A stretch of 64,000 nucleotides of DNA from Terfezia claveryi (Eukaryota > Ascomycota > Pezizomycetes > Pezizales > Pezizaceae), in the NCBI GenBank assembly GCA_015179025.1, contig WHUX01000059.1:62001-126000 (forward strand). Direction: 5' to 3'. The position numbers and the translations under genes are program-made. Within the stretch, counting starts at the first letter, position 1. Every line of letters starts with the position of its first letter. The notes under the pieces were generated by a model. That model had not been told where the DNA came from. It saw nothing but the letters and a program-made list of their open reading frames with translations, and did not search any database. Positions 33,095-46,000 of this stretch are shown here, piece by piece.

Positions 33095-36000
33095 CTAACC
33101 ATATCTCTTTCTAAATTCGTTACAATCCAATTGTTGCGAATACCTGACGAATTTCACGCCCATTTCCACCTTGTTGTTATTTCTATGCATGTATTCTTTC
33201 ACTTAAGAGATTGAGATTAATCGAATGGCTCAATCAGGGCTTTATTGGGACTACGAGTAATCTCTGTTCCTCCCCACAAGCTGCGTTTGTTGTTGACCCC
33301 CGATTGCTTGGTATTGGGTTTCATTGTCGTCGTTGCACGACGTGCTGCGGTCATGCTTGATATAATCTACCGCTTATGGTGAAGGAAAAGAATTTGGGGT
33401 ATCATACGGCGCATTTGGTGATGTTTTGGAATTTCTGTCTCTTTGTTCATATGATTTTCGGATACCTTTCTTCCTTACTTTTTTTTGCTTTTCCTCCTTC
33501 GGAGATCCTCTCCTCTCACTATTCACAGCTACTCACTCGGGTGAAGACCGAAGTTCGTCAGATTATACACTACGAATGGATGGTGCACTGGGAGTATGCA
33601 GCCCTCGAACAACTCCGTCTTTGGCAAATGGACAAATTGACGATAGAACTATCGTAGAGGGGAGGATACTTTGCATAGGGGGAGGAGATGAGCAATTTTC
33701 TTTATATATTGTCTCTATTGGTAGTGGTAATGGTGGAGTACGTGAAGGAGAAAAGGCATGAACATACCTGACTCCGCTTTCCCCTTCTCACTTCCTCGAA
33801 GTGCTTTGGAATGCCTCCATTATGAATATAACTGAGCTAATATCACACATTAATGATATTACCAGATTTGGTTTTCTTTTCTTTTTTTTTTTGTCATCAC
33901 TCTTATTTTGTGTATATTTTTGGGGGTACACCACACCCTTGGGGGATTTCCACTCCGTTCTGTTCGAAATTACTATTCTCGTTAAATATGCACCATGCCA
34001 ATCATCTCATTGCTCATCTTGTCTTGGACTTGCTGTTTTGGTTCTTCATCGTATGTATATTGAAGCTTTGGGGGCTATCAACCCTACCATGAGTATATAG
34101 TTCTGCATACTACTCTATTACATGTGGAGGGAATAAGAAGGAAAAATTCGAACAAACCTGCCAGGGCGCAACCTATGACTGCGAGGCAGCCTTATCGGGA
34201 CAAACAACATCTGGTTCGGGCCAATAAAGTCAGTAGCTGCAAATGATTTGGCCACCTACCACACCCGCACAGGTTACACCTTGAGGAAGATCCGATTATT
34301 GACAGAATTGGCCGGGCACCGTAGATCTTGGGGAGTAGATGTAACCCAGAATAGGTCATGACCCGGAACCCGCAGTCCAGATCTCCTGCCAGATATAAGA
34401 TTTGAGCATATTATACTGGTCTTTATGGGCGATGAGTTTGCAGACCCCCACACGCGATCTCAGTGGGTAATGAGCGCTGGAATCCTGGTTTGCACCGATC
34501 TCCTGCGTCGTAGCTAATGCATATCTAGGAAGGGCTGTAAGTCATGTTTTTCCACAACTGAAGGGGTTTCAGATACGGCCAGTTAGTGGACTTCAACTCA
34601 CATTCAACGTCGGGATCTCGTCGAATCTACCATTTTTGAATTGCACTCACTGTAGAAAAAGCACTGACATTGGGTAGAACTGCGTCCTGGACAATTCACT
34701 CTGCTCCCATGGTATCAATATGGAATTCCGTATTAGTACAATCATAGATCATAACCTTGGACTTCCAACTTTAGACCTGTTGGACATAACCCAGAACGAG
34801 CAGATACATAACCAATCGTCACCTGCTAAACCATACTCTGGTTGAAATAATTAAACACAGAAAGTGTTCTATGGCTGTGCGGTTTAAGTCCGGCATAGGA
34901 ATGTAAAATAAAATAGGCAGTTTGCTGCATGCACAGCTGCCTCAATATCGTTACCTGCTAGTTTTATAACTCATGCATGAAAGATCGACAGCTACTTCCA
35001 CTTCAACCCTATCGTCAGTTGACTAAATCGAGGGATACACTCTACAAATATCAGATTCCCGGCCAAATCCGGCCCAGATATTGGACTCCTAGCTGGCTAT
35101 GCAGGAGACGCGTGGTACGAGTTAGTCTGATACGTACGAGTGTCTGTCTTCGAATGCACTGACACATTCTATCGTCTAACATTGGTTTAGATGCTTATTC
35201 AAATAGCCCTTCGCATCCGGTTCTGGGAGTGGGGACTCCTGGCGTCTGAATTTTGCTAATGCAGATGCTGCAATAATGTTTGTTGGAGGCAGGATTGGGC
35301 GAGTATGTATTCGATCGGGATCCGGATCACTGCCAGTCTGGGTCAGAATTCGAAGATGCACCGCATGCGGAATTTACGCATGTTGCGACATGCCTTGATG
35401 GGTCCAGGTTGGTGGAGCGACAGGCCAGGCTCCAGGAACCAATAATGGTTCAGTCGCAAACTTCTAGGGAAATTAAGGGGGCCGACCCGCAAGTACGTGA
35501 CCCGTCAAAATTCTCCAGCCCGTGAAGGGCAAAGGGCAGAGTTACTGTTTACTGATTCAATGCTAACATACAATCTTTTTTAGTTTCCAAGAGGACTCTA
35601 TTTTACTTTATATTTTTATCGGTGAAGCAGGCAAGACTAGTTGGGTATCTCGGTAGTTAGCCTTGTTGGTTCATGGGGCTGTGGTTTGCAGAGGGCAGGT
35701 GGACGTGGATGAACCGATGAGTTTGTGATCAGTTTTATCCGGAGGATGATTCGACGGAACATTTGCTGTACGAGGGAACCAATTGCGCTGTGCAGGACAG
35801 CCCTAGCGAGATGCTGATCCGAGATTGTGTGCTATGTATCCGTATATACTGTACCTACCAGCCTCTGGCTCTATATCAAAGCCAATTGGCTTTTGTGTTC
35901 ACCTGCTGGTTACGAGACACAGTTCTTAGGGTTACGACGAAAAAGTACGTATTCCGGCATAGCAAGCACTACTATATAAGTAACCATCTCCTTACTCATC

Positions 36001-37270
36001 GTCATTTACTTCCTCCCCCCCCCCCCCGTACGATCAGCATCTTCCCGCTCATCATGAGTTGCGTATCTGAGTCAGCTTTTTCCATTCAATTGGGCGCTGG
36101 AGATGTTGGGGGGGGGAGGAATTGATGATCGTGTGTTGAATGGGCTCTCGGCCTTATGGAACTATTGGAAAGGGATCTAGGCCAGAAAATAGACTCGTTC
36201 ATTTGGCGATCCGGAGAATATATTTGAGCTTGGTACCTAAGTACTTACCTATCCGTTGTTTGGCGGGCTGGCAGTATCGCAAGATGAAGATACAGTACCG
36301 TATAGCATCGTTGTGAATGCTGGTTTGTATCATCAGCATGCATTATGCCAGGGAGCATATCTACTATCCCTTGCTGAGAACAGAGTGCAAGGTGAACCCC
36401 TGAGTGCGAGAAAAGCGAAGCGCATGCATCGACTTTTGGCATCTGCATCTCTGGATCTCTGGATCTCTGGATCACACCAACACCACCAACACCACCATCA
36501 CCACCATCACCACCATCACCACCATCACCACCATCACCAACTGCCCCAGAGCAGTATTCATTCGGCAAAACAAAACATTGCAGCGTCCCGGCCCACTCTC
36601 CTTAATTCCTACCTATGCTTTGCTGCTCCTATTGCTTCCCTCCCGAGTACTAGCTAGCCAATTCGCGTTTCCGCAGCCTGTGCCGCCGCCTAACTGAGCT
36701 TCTGGGAACTCACTTCTCCCTCCCCCTTCTCTTGCCTTGGAATTACCGCGCCTCATACGCCTGTACCATCAAGCCACCGCCTTGCGGGTGTGGCCCCCGT
36801 GCCGCTCGCATATACAACGCCCTTTTCTTTAGGGTCATAATATTTTTTTTTTTCTATTTGAGGTGGTCGCATAAAAAAAAGCAGATTATCCAGACTATTG
36901 CTGCCATTGGATTACATCTTACATTCCCTACCAAGAAGGTTGCAAAATTAGTCTCTTGCAGCAGCATTGTTGGATACCTCGTTGTTGGTATGTTCACCAA
37001 CTTGGCCCCTTACATGACCCTGCATCCTAACCTTACCCTTCCCCGCACAGCCGTCAAGGACTGCCCATCTTATCCGCTTCCATATGCCCTACATTTATCT
37101 ACTCTAGGCCTATCCATAAGGAGCTTCTATTAACCATTCAACTCTGTTTCCAGGAAACACTAGGATCACGATTGAGCCCGCCAGTCATCACTTTTTGAGT
37201 AATAACCCAGAAATTAAACACAACTGGACAAATATATACAATCAACCTGGAGGTAGAAAGATTATCAAAC
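33095..37270. other. Four-kilobase gene-free region between WC-1 and the Ras-like gene
   Basis: No supported gene. The first kilobase is the WC-1 3' flank. The rest is mixed sequence with unrecognised short open stretches (for example 35280-35525, 81 codons). Features: poly-C at about 36014-36028, three direct copies of ctggatct (about 36450-36472), and a CACCAT/CACCAC microsatellite at about 36478-36540. A few hundred bases before 37271 are Pyr-rich and AT-rich, consistent with a fungal promoter. Confidence 0.5.
36478..36540. repeat. CAC/CAT trinucleotide-type microsatellite
   Basis: Near-perfect nine-base repeats of the type caccatcac give long His, Thr/Ile or Gly/Asp runs in different frames. 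The open frames through it (for example 36256-36657) have no other protein-like character and I take them as repeat artefacts. Confidence 0.7.
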
Positions 37271-38303
37271 ATGGAGACCAGGCTCTCTAGAATGGAGAAT
37301 AGAAAGAGCTACATATCCATGGATCCCATGGAGAATATATCCATCACAGTATGTGGTGATGGTGGTACTGGTATGTTTAAATATCCTCCTATAGGCTGGG
37401 CTCTAGGTCGTTGGGTCATTTCCCATCTTTCGTGTTATGGGATTCGTAAATGTCACTTTTCGGCTGTGGTAGATCATCGGCTAACATGACAATGACGGCT
37501 ATCTGTCCCAAAAGGCAAATCTTCAATCTCGCTGCGGCTTGTCCGAAGTAAATGGACGAATGAATATGACCCCACTATACAAGACTCATATTCTACTACT
37601 CGTGTAGTTGATGGGCGAACATATCAATTGGCATTGACGGATACTGCTGGGCAGGAGGAGTAAGGCTCACTTCCATATAATATTGAACCTTACCAACATT
37701 TAACTCTAATTGCGTTAGATACCGTGGTCTCTGGGCTGCCTCCAACCTCGACGCAGATGGTTTTCTCCTCGTTTACGACATCACTTCCCACGACTCCCTC
37801 GCCGCCCTGGATTATTTCAATGACCTAATCGACATGGACCTCGAAGACCGACCCCCGGGCTCCGTCCCCCCAGTCAAGATTGTCGCGGGAAATAAATGCG
37901 ATTTGGCAAATTCCCGACAAGTCAGTAGTCAGGAAGGACTCGCATGGGCAAGGGCACATAATTGTGGGTTTATGGAGACTAGTGCGAGAAATGTGGTGAA
38001 TATTGAAGAGACTTTTGCGCGTATGTGATTCCCATGGGTTAGTGGGGGATAGTTGCTTACATTGGTTACGCAGTTCTTGTCCGGAGAGTTGTGGCAGCGA
38101 GAGAGGCAGCGGCGAATGGGTCACTGAATCCGGTGCAGTTGAGGCCGATAGATGGGTCGACTGGGGCGAGGGCGTCGGCGATTGTGGGCGGTGGGCAAGA
38201 GAAGGATTATGTGCAGGCAACAGGACAGAATAATATGGATGAGGAACGGCCAAAGCGGAGGAGGGGGCTGTGGGCGACGCCGGGGTGTTGTGTCATATCG
38301 TAA
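37271..38303 (+). CDS. Ras-family small GTPase, prenylated
   Basis: Four exons: 37271-37370, 37515-37659, 37719-38020 and 38074-38303 (258 aa, phases consistent). G-box motifs in order: GDGGTGKSS (P-loop), DPTIQDSY (switch I), DTAGQEE (switch II with the catalytic Gln), NKCD and ETSA. It ends in a basic KRRR stretch and CCVIS, that is a CAAX box (CVIS) for farnesylation with a neighbouring Cys for palmitoylation, so it is a plasma-membrane Ras. It has a 26-residue N-terminal extension before the G domain and an insertion (DLEDRPPGSVPP) before NKCD, both common in fungal Ras-like proteins. Switch I has Gln where classical Ras has Glu37 (DPTIEDSY). The exact subfamily is not decided; Rab and Rho are excluded by the CAAX box and motifs. 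Confidence 0.9.
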
Positions 38304-39281
38304 GGAGATGGGGACCAGCTGGAATAGCTTGCTTGCGATTTATTTCCCGGCTTTGGTGATTTTTTTTACATTCACTACTTAGGATACATGCTGCGCAGGT
38401 TTATGTCTTCTTTGATTTTTTTTGATTTTTACTGCTGGAATTTCGGAGTATCTCCTGTTATTTTTCTGTTATCATTTTTTTAGGTGTGTATATCTGTGTA
38501 TCATACTATATACCCTTATCTCTTCCTCCCATCTTCTTCCCTGCCCATTTTTTCCTCATCTCTTCCTATCACCTACCTTCCCTCTCCTTTCTCGTTTCAT
38601 TTATATCTTTTCTTACAAATTCCTTAGTCTGGTTGCAACCCGACTAGAAATTTCGCCTCAATTCAATATACTAAGTAGTAACATTATAGTAAAACAACAG
38701 TAACGATTAATGTCATGTATGATATCGTGGGAAGGGCGGTGGCGGTTGAGTGGAGCAGTGGTTTTTGCCTTATATCGTTTTTTTTTCTTTTTTTTCTTTT
38801 TTTGACTGTGTATAGTTAATTATTCTTATTCAGATTGTCGGTCAGCGGGCTGGCTAGTATATATACTGTATATTTTTTTTTTGGGAGGGGTGGGGATTTC
38901 AAGAAGGAAACAATTTACCCAATCATCTATTTTCTTCCGATATGTGGCCTTATGTAGTGGAGAAATCGGATTACTTATCTACTGTAGCTTCTCATAGATA
39001 ATCCCTAAACCTCAATGCCTCTCGGCCCCCCTCCTCATCATAGTCATCATAATGGTTGGTCAAGTCAAAGTTTGGTACGGTTGTCGGGTGTACATGTAGA
39101 TTTAGGCAGTTGCATATTGGACTTGAATTAGTTGGGGGGAGGGGGAGAATTCGTTTGGTAAAATAAAAGTCGGCTGTTTACCCTTACTAGGACCTTTTTA
39201 TTTTTTTATTTTTTATTTTTTATATTTATTTTTTTCGATTATAGATTTTTTACCCTGAATTCAATACCATACTACTAATAA

Positions 39282-39319
<38 letters not shown>

Positions 39320-40173
39320 TGCAATTAAAAGAAAAAGAAAAAAAATATCAAGAAAAAAAAAAAGAAAAAGTAAGTATAGTAATTATTATATATATAATCT
39401 ACTATAGTAGTCTAAATATTTCTTTTTCTTAAATACTAAAAATATATATATATATATACTAGGTAATATACTTTCTAATATATTTTCTAATATTTATTAT
39501 TATATATCTATAAAAACTCAAAACTAACCAAAAAAAAAAAAAAAAAAAAAAAAATTTGCAAAAAATTAACCTCTATGTTTCTAACAATAATAAACTTAAA
39601 CAAGCCTATTAATAATTACAAAACCCAAACTCCAACTACTTAAATCAAAAAAAAAAAATCAAACCAACTAAATCAAGCCAAGACCTCTCCCCTTCCCCCC
39701 CCCCCAACTCCAAAACCAAACTTGTAAATATTTTACAAACAAACCAAAAAAAAAAAGCAGTTATTTATTTTTTTATTTATTTTTTTATTTATTTCCCCCC
39801 CCCCCCCCCCCCTCGTGAACGTTCGTTTATACTTCCTTCGTGTTAACTACAACTGTATACCCAAAACCCAAACTCAAAATTCTCAAACAAACAAAAAAAA
39901 AAGAAAAAAAGAAAAAGAAAAAAAAGAAAAAAAAAAATATACCTAAATCCCATAGCTTTACTTTCCAGCTTCTCTCCGGCGGCGTGCTGGCGGCGACAAA
40001 GAGCTCGTCTTTTGCCTTGCTCTCTTGCGACTAGGTTTCGGACTTGCTATTGCTATTTGCGTGCTCCCGCCCCCATCGGCGCTTCCACATGCACCCCATT
40101 CCCCAGCCTCACCCATACCTGCACCGCCCCACCCCCCGCCATCCCCCACAGAGTTCAGACCAGACCACATCAC
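38304..40173. other. Low-complexity AT/homopolymer region between the Ras-like gene and SPT10
   Basis: The 3' flanks of two convergent genes. It contains many T runs, an AAT microsatellite (about 39285-39318), a 24-base A run (about 39531-39554), a C run (about 39796-39812), an A/AAG-rich stretch (about 39892-39937) and one copy of the dispersed TAGTCTGGTTG motif (38625-38637). Bases 39958-40173 stay open on the minus strand in frame with SPT10 beyond its stop codon (see findings). No other coding signal. Confidence 0.5.
39285..39318. repeat. AAT trinucleotide microsatellite
   Basis: About eleven uninterrupted AAT units in an AT-rich 3' region. Confidence 0.7.
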
Positions 40174-41176
40174 CTAAACATGATCCTTCGCCTCCCCCCC
40201 GCCGCCCACCCTCGCCAACTCGTGCGCTCCATGCGCCGCATACATGCCCTCATCCAGCTCCATATCCTGGGCTCCACCCATCACCAAGCCCCCATCACCG
40301 ACTCCCACTCCGCTGCCCACGCCAAGACCAACATCCACCACGCCCGCAGACTCTCCAATCCCCCGCAGGCCCTCGACGAGCTGGTCCCTCATCGCACGGT
40401 CCTCCTCCGTCAGCGCTGCGCGGGCGATTTCCGCCGACGAGCTAGGGTGGTGGTGCTGGTGCTGGTGCGGGTTCACGTTGTCTAGAGGGTCGAGTTGGTG
40501 TTGGTGTTGGTGTTGGTGCTGGTGTTGGTGGTGTTGTGGGTGATGCTGCTGTTGTTGTTGATGATGTTGCTGGTGGTGTTGACTGTGGTGCTGATTATGG
40601 TGTTGATGGTTATGTGGGTTATGTTGGTGGTTATGATTCTCCACCTGAAGCTGCAGCTCCGAGCCGTCCGTGCCCATCAGCCTGCTTGCCGCGGCGGCGG
40701 CGTGCATCTGTGCCACCGGGGCGATATGCTGGTGTTGGAGGTGAGGGTGGTGCGAGTGGTGTTGTTGGACATGATGCTGTCCCTGATGGTGGTGGTGCTG
40801 CTGGACTTGATGGTGGTGCGTTAGATGTGAGGCTACATCTTCCATCATCGCAGGGTCCACGGGGATATCCATCTCCCCTCCAACGACGCCCATATTCGGG
40901 TTGAGATTTACGCCTACACCAACGCCCATGGTCATTTGCTGTAGGCCTTGTTGCTGGGACTGGAGCTGCGAGCTGAGGGGTGATTGGAGCTGGGATTGGA
41001 TTTGCTGAGATTGGAGTTGGCTCTGGAGGGATTGTGGGGGAAGAGAGACGCTTGACTGGACCATAGATGTGGCGTTTAGAGTGCTTAGGTCGAATTGCTG
41101 CATCATTGGGGATGCGACGGTAGTTGGTGGTTGTGGTTGTGGGGGTAGTTGCTGTTGTTGGGGTAATTGCTGCTGT

Positions 41177-41208
<32 letters not shown>

Positions 41209-42419
41209 GGGAGATTGCCCCTGTGGACGGGGGGAGTTTGATGTTCGGTCACCCTTGACCACCGGGGCGCGGGCGGTTTCTTTACAGTCCTGGCAGTTTT
41301 TGATGACCGCCGAGACGGTTTCTTTGATTCTGACCCAGTGATATTTATCCGCAATCATTGCTGTAGTTTTATTGATTCCCCCATGGTTCAATCCATGGAT
41401 CCGTTTTGCAATCTCGTACTGCTCGTGGCCATCACTGATCACCTCCTTGTCCTTCAGCAGCAGCTTATTCCCCTCCAGCCTATAATGCGTCGTTGCGCTC
41501 CGCAGCCGTGATTTCTCGCTCCGGTCTGCGTTTGGGGGGTATTTCCCCTTCTCGAGGTAGAACCGAATCTTGTCGAAGCGCTCCTCGGAGACATAGTCTT
41601 CGTCTTCCCCGAGCTCTCTGCCGTAGATGATGGCGTCGACGGGGGAGCTGTGGCCTTTGAGGCGGCCTGCGCCTTTTACGAGGCCGATGCGCTTGAAGCC
41701 GAGGGCATCCCAGATCTTTGTGGAGGCGGTGTTTGTTTCGAAGACGAGGTTGAAGACGGAGTAGGTGTAGCCCTGGAGAAAGAGGGGGAGGGGTCAGAAA
41801 GGGTGGGATGGGATATGGGGAGGGGGCACCACTTACCAGCTTTGGTGCAAAGTCTAGATATGCTTCTCCGAGGAGTTTCCCTACACCTTTTGCGCGGGCG
41901 TTGTGGCAGACAAAGAAGCCGCCGTTGCAGACGTGGTTACACCTGCCTATGTGATATCAAATCGGAATCAGTATACCCTCACAAATCCCACCTCCCACCC
42001 CCACCTCGCACTCCCCCTCACTCGCACAACAACGTACCTGGATAATTTGGCCTTGCGTAAAACGCCCCGAGACACTCGTTCGCCCAGTCCCTGCCCTCCC
42101 GCAGCACAGTCTCATTCCCAAGCACCATCACGGCCGCAAACGCGCCAAACCAATAGCTGCGGAAGGCCTCGAGGGTGAGCGGGACATCCATGGGGTAGGT
42201 ATCGCCCCTGTCGATCTCGCGATTGAACTCCTCGTGGAGCACGGCCACCAGGCCCAGTGGGAGGCCGGCGGCGGCGCCCGGCAGCACGGGGATAATGGTC
42301 GCGACAGTTACATGGTCGCGCAGGATAACAGTGCGGGGCTGCAGCGAGGATTGCGCATTCGGCGGCAGCGGAGGACCTACATGGTGAGGGGCACTTGGGT
42401 CCTCGAGAACGGCGGGCAT
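40174..42419 (-). CDS. SPT10: Spt10-type GNAT acetyltransferase with HHCC zinc finger
   Basis: Three exons: 42419-42038, 41946-41837 and 41772-40174 (696 aa, phases consistent). Residues about 25-230 form a GNAT domain: FNREIDRGDTYPM near its start and NARAKGVGKLLGEAYL (RxxGxG acetyl-CoA loop) at the exon 2 boundary. After a linker comes an integrase-like HHCC finger (about 325-375): RIHGLNHGG, MIADKYHWV, IKNCQDCKE. The combination is diagnostic of Spt10, which binds histone gene upstream elements through this finger and promotes histone H3 acetylation and transcription. The C-terminal half is a long Gln/His-rich tract encoded by CAG/CAT repeats. It ends at TAG 40174-40176; the frame then stays open for another 71 codons with a basic KPSRKRARQK segment, so the true C-terminus may lie further downstream. 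Confidence 0.85.
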
Positions 42420-43001
42420 GAGGGCGCTTGAATTATATAATTCTTTAGCTTTTGCCGTATGTTTTTTATAATTATTATTATTTTTTTTTTGGGGGGGTGG
42501 GGTGTGTGGGGTGGTGTTGGTGACTATAATTACGATTTGCGAGTGTAGAATGGGTTCTGGGGGGAAGTTATTTGATGTGAAGAGGTTGTGGGTGTGGTGG
42601 TTGGTGATGTGATGTGATGTTGGTGGTGAGGCGTAGAACTGGGGATGGGGAGGAGAACTGCTGGGGTGTTGTTGTTGTGGTGATGTGGAAACTGTGGCGG
42701 TGCAAGCTGCAGTTTGGTAGTACTTGTACTACCTAGGTATTGTATTGTTCAGTACGGATATGTATGTCCCTATTGTACTATATGGTGCAGAGTACAACAA
42801 CAATGCTATTGTTAACCCCTCCTCTCTGTTTCACGTTCTTCTTCATCTTTTTTCTTCTTATTTTTTTATTTTTTATTTTTTATTTTTTATTTTTATTTTA
42901 TTTTATTAATCGAGACCAATCCCGGTACTGGTCCCGCTTGCTCAAATGCCCACAGAGGTCCCTCACACGGCCCCGCCATCGCCTGCCTTCCCTCGCCCCC
43001 A
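42420..43001. promoter_or_regulatory. Divergent promoter region, SPT10 (-) and mIF2 (+)
   Basis: Between two divergent start codons. The SPT10 side has a T10/G7 run (about 42480-42496) and TG-rich sequence with repeated tgatgtgatgt words; the mIF2 side is very T-rich with repeated attttt units (about 42858-42905). No TATA box of good quality and no exon seen. Confidence 0.5.
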
Positions 43002-46000
43002 ATGCTTCGGTCTGCGAAAAGCCGCTTAATAGTGAGCAGTGCCCCCCCCTCCCCCTCCCCTCACCCCCGCCTACCCCCCCCCCCCTCAGCATCTATTAAT
43101 GCCCTGCCCACTGGTTCCGCCAAACAGGCCAGAAGTGTCTCCATCTCACAGCTCCTTCTCGCTGGAGGCACGCCAAAGGCCTCCGGCTGCACCTTTCTGG
43201 CCTTCTCCTTCTCCTCCTCCTCCTCCTCCTACTACTCCTCCCCCAACCGCCGTCCCATCCACTCCTCCGGCAAAGAGCCGGAGCCAGAAAACCTCAATAA
43301 CTCAAACTCTCGCCCTGCAGATTCGAAGCAGAGGCAATGGAACAACAGCCCGCCCCAGCCGTTGCCGGGGAGAGGGGCCGGATTATACAACCTCCCATAC
43401 AAGAATCAATTCGCACCCCCGCAAGTTGGCCCTTCGATCAAAGCCCCTCCGCAGGGTGCCGGTTCTGCCAAACCGACCTTCGGCCAGCGGGCGCATGTCT
43501 TGACGCCGTACACTCCACATAATCAAAAAAATAGCCTGCCAGGGTCACAGGAGAAGAGTGGAAAGTTGCAGGCGCTGCTAGCGGATATTACAGGCATAGA
43601 CCCAGCCCCTGCACCACCGAAAAAAGGGAATCTCAGTGCTAGGGCGCAGCCGGGACAAAGTGGATATGGTGCCCCGTCGCAGGTGCAGTCACGGCCTCCA
43701 CCGCCACAAGGACAGCAGCACTTTGGTGGTTCACCCCCGGTCCAGTCACAGTTTGGGGTCCCTCCACCACTACAGGGACAACAGCGCTTTAATGGCCCAC
43801 CCCCGGTACAGTCACAGCTTGGGGGACCTCCACCACCACAAGCACAGCAGCAGTTTGGTGCACCACCCCCAGTACAGTCACAGCTTGGGCGACCTCCTCC
43901 GCCACAAGGACAGCAGCAGTTTGGTGCACCACCACAAGGACAGCAGCAGTTTGGTGCACCACCCCAGGGGCAGTCACAGTTTAAGGGGTTTCCTTCACCA
44001 CAAGGACACCCAGTACAGTCACAGCTTGGGCAACCTCCCCCGCCACAAGGACAGCAGCAGTTTGGGCCTCCACCACCACAGGGACAACAGCGCTTTAGTG
44101 CCCCACCCCCGGTACAGTCACAACTTGGACGGCCTCTTCCACCACAGGGACAGCAGCAGTTTGGGCCTCCACCACCACAGGGACAACAGCGCTTTAGTGC
44201 TCCACCCCCGGTACAGTCACAGTTTTGGGGGCCTCCACCACCACAGGGACAACAGCGCTTTAGTGCCCCACCCACACAGCTTGGGGGCCTCCACCACCAC
44301 AAGGACAGCAGCACTATGGCGCCCAACCTCCAGTACAGTCACAACCTCCACCGCCACAAAGACAGCAGCAGTTTGGTACACCTCCCCCAGTACAGTCACA
44401 GCTTGGGGGCCTCCACCGCAGGGACAACAGCGCTTTGGCGCCCCACCCCCTGTACAGTCACAGCTTGGGGGACCTCCACCACCACAAGCACAGCAGCAGT
44501 TTGGTGCACCACCCCCAGTACAGTCACAGCTTGGGCGACCTCCTCCGCCACAAGGACAGCAGCAGTTTGGGCCTCCACCACCACAGGGACAACAGCGCTT
44601 TAGTGCCCCACCCACACAGCTTGGGGGCCTCCACCACCACAGGGACAGCAGCACTATGGCGCCCAACCTCAAGTACAGTCACGACCTCCACCGCCACAAG
44701 GACAGCAGGTGGTTGGTGCACCACCCCCGTTACAGCCACAGTTTGGGGGGCCTCCACCACCACAGGGACAGCAACACTATGGCGCCCAACCTCCAGTACA
44801 GTCACGACCTCCACCGCCACAAGGACAGCAGGTGGTTGGTGCACCACCCCCGTTACAGTCACAGTTTGGGGGGCCTCCACCATCACAGGGACAACAGCGC
44901 TTTAGTGCCCCACCCACACAGCTTGGGGGGCCTCCACCACCACAGGGACAGCAGCACTATGGCGCCCAATATCCAGTACAGTCACGACCTCCACCGCCAC
45001 AAGGACAGCAGGTGGTTGGTGCACCACCCCCGTTACAGTCACAGTTTGGGGGGCCTCCACCATCACAGGGACAACAGCGCTTTAGTGCCCCACCCACACA
45101 GCTTGGGGGCCTCCACCACCACAGGGACAGCAGCACTATGGCGCCCAACCTCCAGTACAGTCACGACCTCCACCGCCACAAGGACAGCAGGTGGTTGGTG
45201 CACCACCCCCGTTACAGTCACAATTTGGGGGCCTCCACCACCACAGGGACAACAGCGCTTTAGTGCCCCACCCCCTGTACAGTCACAGCTTGGACGACCT
45301 CCCCCGCCACAAGGACAGCGGCAGTTTGGTGCACCACCCCCGGTACAGTCACAGCTTGGGGGGCCTCCATCACCACAGGGGCAACAGCAATTTGGCGGTC
45401 CGCAACAACAGTACCCACCTCCTCCGGAATCTAACCAATATGAAGGTCAACGGCTCGGAGCACAACCACCAATCTCAGGACAGCAAGTCATGTCTTCTCC
45501 CCTAAGAAGGGCGCAACAAACATATCCTTATACAGCTCGACCTGAACAATCGCAGCAATCGCAACTCGGAGGGTCCTCACCCCGATATGGAGCACCTCAA
45601 ACCCAAAATGGAGCGCAGCAGGAACCACATTTCAAGGCAACACCACCACCATCACCATCATCGCCGCTGTACGATTCCCGACTCCCACAGGGGCAAACAC
45701 AGATACCATCCGAGGTAGTGTCCCAATATTCTGCTCGACCTTCTCATCCATTTGCTGTTCAGCCCCAGCAAGGACAATCCTCGGCACCTCCGCCAGTTAA
45801 TGCACAACAGTATGGCGCGAGGCCAGCTTCGGCGCCTCACCAATTTGCGGTACGGCAACCTCCGCAGGGGCAGACCAGTGCCCCACCCGCGGCCGGACAG
45901 TATGGTACCCGACCTACGCTATCCCCTCCCTTCACTCCCCAACAGCCTCCGCAGGGACCATTATCATCTCCTTCACACTTTACTGCTCACCAGCCTGCGC

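Noticed and set aside
35280..35525. 81-codon plus-strand frame in the WC-1/Ras interval
   Set aside because: Acidic, soluble-looking sequence but no recognisable family and no splice partners; not enough to call a gene.
36256..36657. 133-codon frame with long poly-His
   Set aside because: Created by the CAC/CAT microsatellite; flanking residues are not protein-like.
43523..44326. Minus-strand 267-codon Cys/Gly-rich frame (CCPCGGGGP-type repeats)
   Set aside because: It is the exact complement of the mIF2 Pro/Gln minisatellite; the 66-bp unit leaves this frame open automatically. No independent start context.
43636..44410. Plus-strand His/Leu/Arg-rich repeat frame inside mIF2
   Set aside because: This is the out-of-phase reading of the Pro/Gln repeat upstream of the G5 shifts; only its later part carries the real protein.
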